This document shows positions 15,138 to 18,642 of a stretch of DNA of 18,642 bases, in pieces. Every line of letters begins with the position of its first letter. The stretch's first letter is position 1. The notes under the pieces are model-generated. The model worked only from the letters and a program-made list of their open reading frames with translations. It was not told where the DNA came from and did no database searches. The translations under genes were made by a program, and so were the position numbers. Source of the DNA: CAZGOM01 sp964527265 (lineage in GTDB: Bacteria > Planctomycetota > Phycisphaerae > Phycisphaerales > Phycisphaeraceae); assembly GCA_964527265.1 (NCBI GenBank), contig CAZGOM010000112.1:1-18642 (forward strand), given 5' to 3'.

Positions 15138-15287
15138 GGCTGTCCTTGCGGAGGTGTTGAAATGGCTCTGAGCAAATCCGGATGATTTGCGATATGCGAT
15201 TATTATGACGTTAAAATATCTGCATAAAATCCATAAATAAATCAAAAACCTTTCTAAAACCATTGCTAATGGATAACATGATGCGTC
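15138..15287 (-). promoter_or_regulatory. AT-rich divergent promoter region between PhyH pair and AraC gene
   Basis: This 150-base gap is clearly richer in A and T than the genes around it, most strongly at 15195-15260. It must hold the start signals of both the PhyH pair (-) and the AraC-type gene (+). It includes a GCGAT-N2-GCGAT direct repeat (about 15190-15201) and several TAAAAT-like boxes, of which none is decisive. It is the natural place for binding of the AraC-type product. Confidence 0.55.
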
Positions 15288-15290
15288 ATG
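15260..15290. repeat. Two small palindromes at the AraC start
   Basis: CCATT-GCT-AATGG (15260-15272) and CATGA-TGCG-TCATG (15277-15290) are perfect inverted repeats four bases apart. The second includes the ATG at 15288-15290. They could be an operator for autoregulation. Short palindromes also occur by chance. Confidence 0.4.
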
Positions 15291-16085
15291 CAAATATGGG
15301 GCGGTCAATCAAGGCACTTGGCGAACCATTATTTCAGGCGGCCACCGGGTTATCCGCTTTGGACGTTCTGGGCGATCCGGGATGGCGGCTCGTCTTTGTT
15401 GCGGGAAGGCAAGCGGATTGATTGCCTTGCGCGCCGTAATTTCCTCCTGCCGCCTAAGCATCCTTATGAGGTCACGCACGGATTAAACAATCAACCGTGG
15501 CTTGAGACCTACGTGCTTTTTGATCCCCCTCCCGATTGGATAGGCCTCTTGGACTGGCCTGCTCTTCCCCATGGGGTTCGCATGCTGGATTTATCTGCCG
15601 ATGAAGCCGCATGGGCTGAATATGACAGCGCGCTGGAAACTCTCGCCACCACCCTCCTGATGCCTCCGGAGACTGGTTTTCCTTATCGAAAGAATGCTTT
15701 TGAGCGTGTTTTGCTGCTGGCCAACCTCCACAACCCCGCCGGAGGGGCGCTCAAGCGCGATCAGCGCGTGCGCGACGTGGTGCGGCACATTGCCGAGAAC
15801 CTGAATAAGCCAATGGATGTGCAGACGCTGGCCCGCCTGGCGCATCTCTCGGAGGTGCGGTTCGCGCAGCTTTTCAAGCAGGAAATCGGCGTGCCGGTGA
15901 TGCAGTTCGTCGAGGCGCAACGCATCTCACAGGCGCGTGAACTGCTGGTCACCACCAATCTTCCCATCAAGCGGATCGCGAGCCTGACGGGGTTTGAAAA
16001 CCCGTTTCACTTCTCCACGCGCTTCAAGCGGCGCACGGGGCAGACACCGCGTCAGTACCGTCTGACACCACAAACGGCCAAGTGA
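15288..16085 (+). CDS. AraC family transcriptional regulator
   Basis: A 265-residue regulator. The N-terminal half (about 1-150) has the look of an AraC-type cupin sensor (CLARRNFLLPPKHPYEVTHG, then WLETYVLFDP), without a clear metal site. The C-terminal half is the double helix-turn-helix: the first around 177-198 (MDVQTLARLAHLSEVRFAQLF), the second around 227-248 (IKRIASLTGFENPFHFSTRF), ending in RRTGQTPRQYR, the standard AraC signature. The frame is closed by a stop just upstream, so ATG 15288 is the earliest start; no good Shine-Dalgarno precedes it. It is divergent from the PhyH pair and followed 92 bases later by a sugar kinase on the same strand. It probably senses a small molecule, likely a carbohydrate, and controls one or both neighbours. 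Confidence 0.92.
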   Translation: MQIWGGQSRHLANHYFRRPPGYPLWTFWAIRDGGSSLLREGKRIDCLARRNFLLPPKHPYEVTHGLNNQPWLETYVLFDPPPDWIGLLDWPALPHGVRMLDLSADEAAWAEYDSALETLATTLLMPPETGFPYRKNAFERVLLLANLHNPAGGALKRDQRVRDVVRHIAENLNKPMDVQTLARLAHLSEVRFAQLFKQEIGVPVMQFVEAQRISQARELLVTTNLPIKRIASLTGFENPFHFSTRFKRRTGQTPRQYRLTPQTAK

Positions 16086-16165
16086 TGCGCATGCGGGTAT
16101 CTTGATTGAAAGACCGCGCCGTCATGCTTCCCGCGCCGTGTTCAGGCCGAATGGTTCGCTCAGTT

Positions 16166-16180
16166 GGAGAACATCCCATG
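16166..16180 (+). promoter_or_regulatory. Shine-Dalgarno and start of the PfkB gene
   Basis: GGAG at 16166-16169 lies eight bases before ATG 16178. Longer starts upstream lack a site, and the ATG at 16196, closer to the kinase fold, has none at the right distance. Confidence 0.65.
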
Positions 16181-17386
16181 GAACAGATCAAAACCATGTC
16201 GGTTTTGAATTTCGGCTCGCTCAATATCGACCACGTCTATCGCATCGCCAGCATTGTCCGGCCCGGCGAAACGGCGGCCACGGATTCCTATCAGGTCTTT
16301 GCCGGCGGCAAGGGCGCCAACCAATCCGCCGCGCTGGCCAAGGCGGAAGCGATGGTCACCCATGCGGGCCGTCTTGGCGCCGACGGCCGGTGGCTGGCGG
16401 AAAAACTCTATCGTGCGGGCGTGCTTACGCGGCACATCGAAATCGACGATCACCAGCCTTCGGGACATGCGGTCATTCAGGTGGATGCGCAGGGCCAGAA
16501 TGCGATCTTTCTTTTTGCCGGAACCAACCGGCAGATCACCGACGCGCAGATCTCCCGCGTGCTGGATGATTGCGAGCCGGGCACCGTCGTGCTGCTTCAA
16601 AACGAAATCAACGGGGTGGGAAAAATCATTGATGAGGCGCATCGCCGTGGGTTGTGGGTCACCTTCAACCCCGCCCCCTTCACGCCGGAAGTCCTCGCCT
16701 ACCCGCTTGAAAAAGTGGATCTGCTTATTGTGAACCAGACAGAAGCGCAAGGCTTGGCGGGCTTGGCAGATCCCACGGACGACCTGGCCACGCTCAAGGC
16801 GCTGGCGGGGAAGTTCCCGCTTGCCGAGATCATTATGACCCTGGGCTCAGGCGGATCCTACTACCTGCGCGGCAACCGGCCCATTCCGATGCCCGTCGGC
16901 CTGGATGCAGACGACACGCCCATTTCCGTCAACACCCGGCCAAACACCCCGGCGCACTTTGACGCCAAGAGCGACAAAGGCATGGACCTCGGAGTGCTTC
17001 TTGTGGAACGCCAAGTCATCACCCCGCGGCAACTGATGGCCGCGATCATCACCCAGGCCAAAGCGCAACCCCTGCTGGCCCTTGAAGATGTCGTATGGAA
17101 AATGGGCCTGGCGACCCACCAGGTGGTTTCCCAGGCTACGGCTGCGCAACGCGGGCTGGATCACTACGACCTGACCCAACCGATTCACATCCCGGCATCC
17201 CAGGTGGATGTGGTGGACACCACTGCGGCTGGGGACACGCTGATCGGCTATTTCCTGGCATTCAAGCTGGAAGGCAAACCGATTGAAGACTCCCTGCGGT
17301 TGGCGACAACAGCGGCAGGAATCTGCTGCTCGCGCGCAGGCGCGATGGACGCCATTCCCACGCGTGCCGAGGTCCTTGAGGCTTGA
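16178..17386 (+). CDS. PfkB/ribokinase-family sugar kinase with an inserted MshEN-like domain
   Basis: A 402-residue protein; ribokinases usually have about 300. The kinase motifs are intact: NFGSLNIDHVYR (11-22), FAGGKGANQS (41-50) for sugar binding, NFGS-type and NPAPF strands, VNQTEAQGL (185-193), TLGSGGSYYL (221-230) and VDVVDTTAAGDTLIGYF (343-359), with Asp353 as catalytic base. Residues about 232-335 are extra and sit just before the VDTTAAGD strand. After a Pro-rich linker they read LGVLLVERQVITPRQLMAAI, then a second similar unit LEDVVWKMGLATHQVVSQAT and QRGLDHYDL. This is the double-repeat pattern of the T2SSE N-terminal (MshEN) domain, some of which bind cyclic di-GMP. It probably phosphorylates a sugar using ATP; the insert may regulate it. 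It follows the AraC gene by 92 bases. Confidence 0.87.
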   Translation: MEQIKTMSVLNFGSLNIDHVYRIASIVRPGETAATDSYQVFAGGKGANQSAALAKAEAMVTHAGRLGADGRWLAEKLYRAGVLTRHIEIDDHQPSGHAVIQVDAQGQNAIFLFAGTNRQITDAQISRVLDDCEPGTVVLLQNEINGVGKIIDEAHRRGLWVTFNPAPFTPEVLAYPLEKVDLLIVNQTEAQGLAGLADPTDDLATLKALAGKFPLAEIIMTLGSGGSYYLRGNRPIPMPVGLDADDTPISVNTRPNTPAHFDAKSDKGMDLGVLLVERQVITPRQLMAAIITQAKAQPLLALEDVVWKMGLATHQVVSQATAAQRGLDHYDLTQPIHIPASQVDVVDTTAAGDTLIGYFLAFKLEGKPIEDSLRLATTAAGICCSRAGAMDAIPTRAEVLEA

Positions 17387-17407
17387 TGGATCACAAGCCG
17401 CGAAGGA

Positions 17408-18642
17408 TTATTTGTTTTTCGTGAACGCCATGACGCGGACAGGGGCTTCGATCGCTTTATTGGGGAAAACGACCAGCGGTTCAGTGATGACGACGAGCGT
17501 CACCGGCGCACCCACCGCCGCCTGAGTAAGCGTGCCTGAGAGCCCTTGGTATTCCGGATAAGAATCTTCGATCACGATTCCGGCTTTGGGATAGGTGATG
17601 CGAAGGGAATCAAAGCGACCCAGGGCAACATTCTTGGCGCCGGCCTTGTAGGGAAAGTTGTTTGGGGTGCCCAGGCGCATGAGTTCAATCTTGGGGGCTT
17701 CGCCATCGATGAGTTTGTAGGTGGTGCGATTACCGGCACGCAAAGGGTCTTCCAATTTCCGGAGCGGGGTGATGGTGGTCTGAATGCGAATGGAATTGCC
17801 GGGGATGAGCTGGAAGTATGAGAGGTTGATGGCTTTGGTGTCGGGACTCCAGAGTCCGATGCCGGTTTCGAGTTTAATTGAGCCGTAGTTGCCCCCCTGC
17901 TCGGCAAATTGGCCGTCGACACCAGTGGGTTCATTGCAAAGGGACTGAATGACATTGACGCCATCGAAGGTGACACGCGTGAGGCCGCCCTGAACAGGCG
18001 CAAGAGCTGCCTGAAGCTTGTCCTGATTCAGAATCAGAAGCGGCCCGCCGTACCACGCGGCGAAACCGAAATGGTAGCTGCGGCCGGAACCCCATTCCTT
18101 GATGGCGGCGCCGCGAAGGTTTTGCAGAAGGTCGCGTGCATCGTCGTAAGGGTCATACGGGAAGTCTGAACGCACTAGACGTCCATCCTTCTCAACCAGG
18201 GGCCCGGCACGCCAGAGGCGGGCAGCCTCAAGACTGGCGCGCGCCTCCTTGACGCGGGAGATGTAGGGATTGGGCTTTGATTGCGCCAGTTTTAGGGCTT
18301 CATCCAGGATGTTGTAGAGCTTCGCCTCAACCTCGGGGGTGAGGAAGGTTTTATTTGCGTCGGAAAACTCGCTGACGACGATGGGCTGGGGCTTGATGAC
18401 GCTTTCGTCCAGGGCGTTGATGTAGTCGACCATGCGGGGGGCGGCTGGGCCGTAGTAGCCTTCGCAGAACTCGCGGATGACGGCGTCAACGTTCAGGTCG
18501 GGATTCCAGATGAGCTTGGACCAGACCCAGTTTTTCATCACCACCATATCGCTGCCGGGGCTGACATAGTTGCCCTGGATGTAGAGGCCGGTGACGCCCA
18601 TCTTGCGGTAGGCCTTAATGTTCTGGGCCATGGCGTGGGTGT
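17408..18642 (-). CDS. DUF4838 glycoside-hydrolase-like protein, C-terminal part (cut by right edge)
   Basis: The frame is open from a TAA at 17408 to the right end, giving the last 411 residues; the true start is outside. The segment NIKAYRKMGVTGLYIQGNYVSPGSD, followed by VWSKLIWNPDLNVDAVIREF and EGYYGPAAPRMVDYI, matches the DUF4838 proteins, a glycoside-hydrolase-like TIM-barrel group common in Planctomycetota and Bacteroidota. The last 200 residues look like beta-rich domains (RVTFDGVNVIQSL, KLETGIGLWS, APVTLVVITEPLVVF). The N-terminal catalytic region and any signal peptide are not visible, so activity cannot be judged. It converges on the sugar kinase with 21 bases between the two stops. 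Both fit carbohydrate use, although the genes face each other and are not one operon. Confidence 0.82.
   Translation of the reverse strand, partial: THAMAQNIKAYRKMGVTGLYIQGNYVSPGSDMVVMKNWVWSKLIWNPDLNVDAVIREFCEGYYGPAAPRMVDYINALDESVIKPQPIVVSEFSDANKTFLTPEVEAKLYNILDEALKLAQSKPNPYISRVKEARASLEAARLWRAGPLVEKDGRLVRSDFPYDPYDDARDLLQNLRGAAIKEWGSGRSYHFGFAAWYGGPLLILNQDKLQAALAPVQGGLTRVTFDGVNVIQSLCNEPTGVDGQFAEQGGNYGSIKLETGIGLWSPDTKAINLSYFQLIPGNSIRIQTTITPLRKLEDPLRAGNRTTYKLIDGEAPKIELMRLGTPNNFPYKAGAKNVALGRFDSLRITYPKAGIVIEDSYPEYQGLSGTLTQAAVGAPVTLVVITEPLVVFPNKAIEAPVRVMAFTKNK

Noticed and set aside
14415..15185. 256-residue open frame on the + strand
   Set aside because: It is the complement of PhyH copy 2, whose iron and 2-oxoglutarate residues are intact on the other strand.
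15138..15308. Longer N-terminus for PhyH copy 2 (start at 15308)
   Set aside because: It would use up the divergent promoter region, has no Shine-Dalgarno and is absent from the paralogue; the ATG at 15137 has AAGGA at good spacing.
17380..17399. GGCTTG-N8-CAAGCC inverted repeat at the convergent stops
   Set aside because: The stem is only 6 bp with no adjacent T-run on either strand, so I do not call it a terminator.
1..18642. tRNA, rRNA, CRISPR array, insertion sequence or phage genes
   Set aside because: No cloverleaf, repeat-spacer array, transposase motif, terminal inverted repeat or phage protein was seen in reading both strands.

Overview
The window reads as a chromosomal piece of a Planctomycetota bacterium, most likely class Phycisphaerae or a near relative. 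The best marker is the prepilin-like protein at 12055-13035, whose N-terminal methylation motif (G|FTLIELLVVISIIALLIGI) is the form usual in that class. Secreted Kelch, STN-like, YHS, DUF4198, DUF2752 and DUF4838 proteins, PhyH dioxygenases and an AraC regulator fit the same assignment. The assignment is inferred from protein families; no rRNA or tRNA gene is present. Coding is dense. No gap exceeds 300 bases; the longest are 13036-13289 and 15138-15287, and both hold regulatory signals.

Left part (1-7543, all + strand): the end of one DinB-like protein and a complete second copy; a one-TM hypothetical protein; a group V aminotransferase of the cysteine desulfurase family; a DUF2752 membrane protein; two adjacent, translationally coupled lipoproteins; a GT-B-type glycosyltransferase-like protein in which both Glu of the usual EX7E motif are His; and a double-domain amidohydrolase with an apparently dead N-terminal half and an intact C-terminal half.

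Middle part (7584-13035, all - strand; read right to left): a type IV prepilin-like protein behind a near-consensus sigma70 promoter; a membrane-anchored protein with a CTSC motif; a DUF4198 (NikM-like) periplasmic protein; a secreted Kelch propeller carrying two C-terminal YHS-like modules; and a second secreted Kelch propeller carrying an N-terminal STN-like module. The last four look like an envelope set, possibly for handling a metal. Hairpins lie after the prepilin gene and between the two Kelch genes.

Right part (13290-18642): two tandem PhyH-type Fe(II)/2-oxoglutarate oxygenases (- strand, ending in a textbook terminator) are divergent from an AraC-type regulator, with an AT-rich control region and two small palindromes between them. 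Then follow a ribokinase-like PfkB kinase interrupted by about 100 residues that resemble an MshEN (T2SSE N-terminal) domain, and the C-terminal part of a DUF4838 glycoside-hydrolase-like protein running off the right edge. This part suggests sugar or polysaccharide breakdown.

The most notable points are the MshEN-like insertion in the sugar kinase, the half-dead tandem amidohydrolase, the Kelch/YHS/DUF4198 envelope cluster, and the many adjacent paralogue pairs in so short a stretch.
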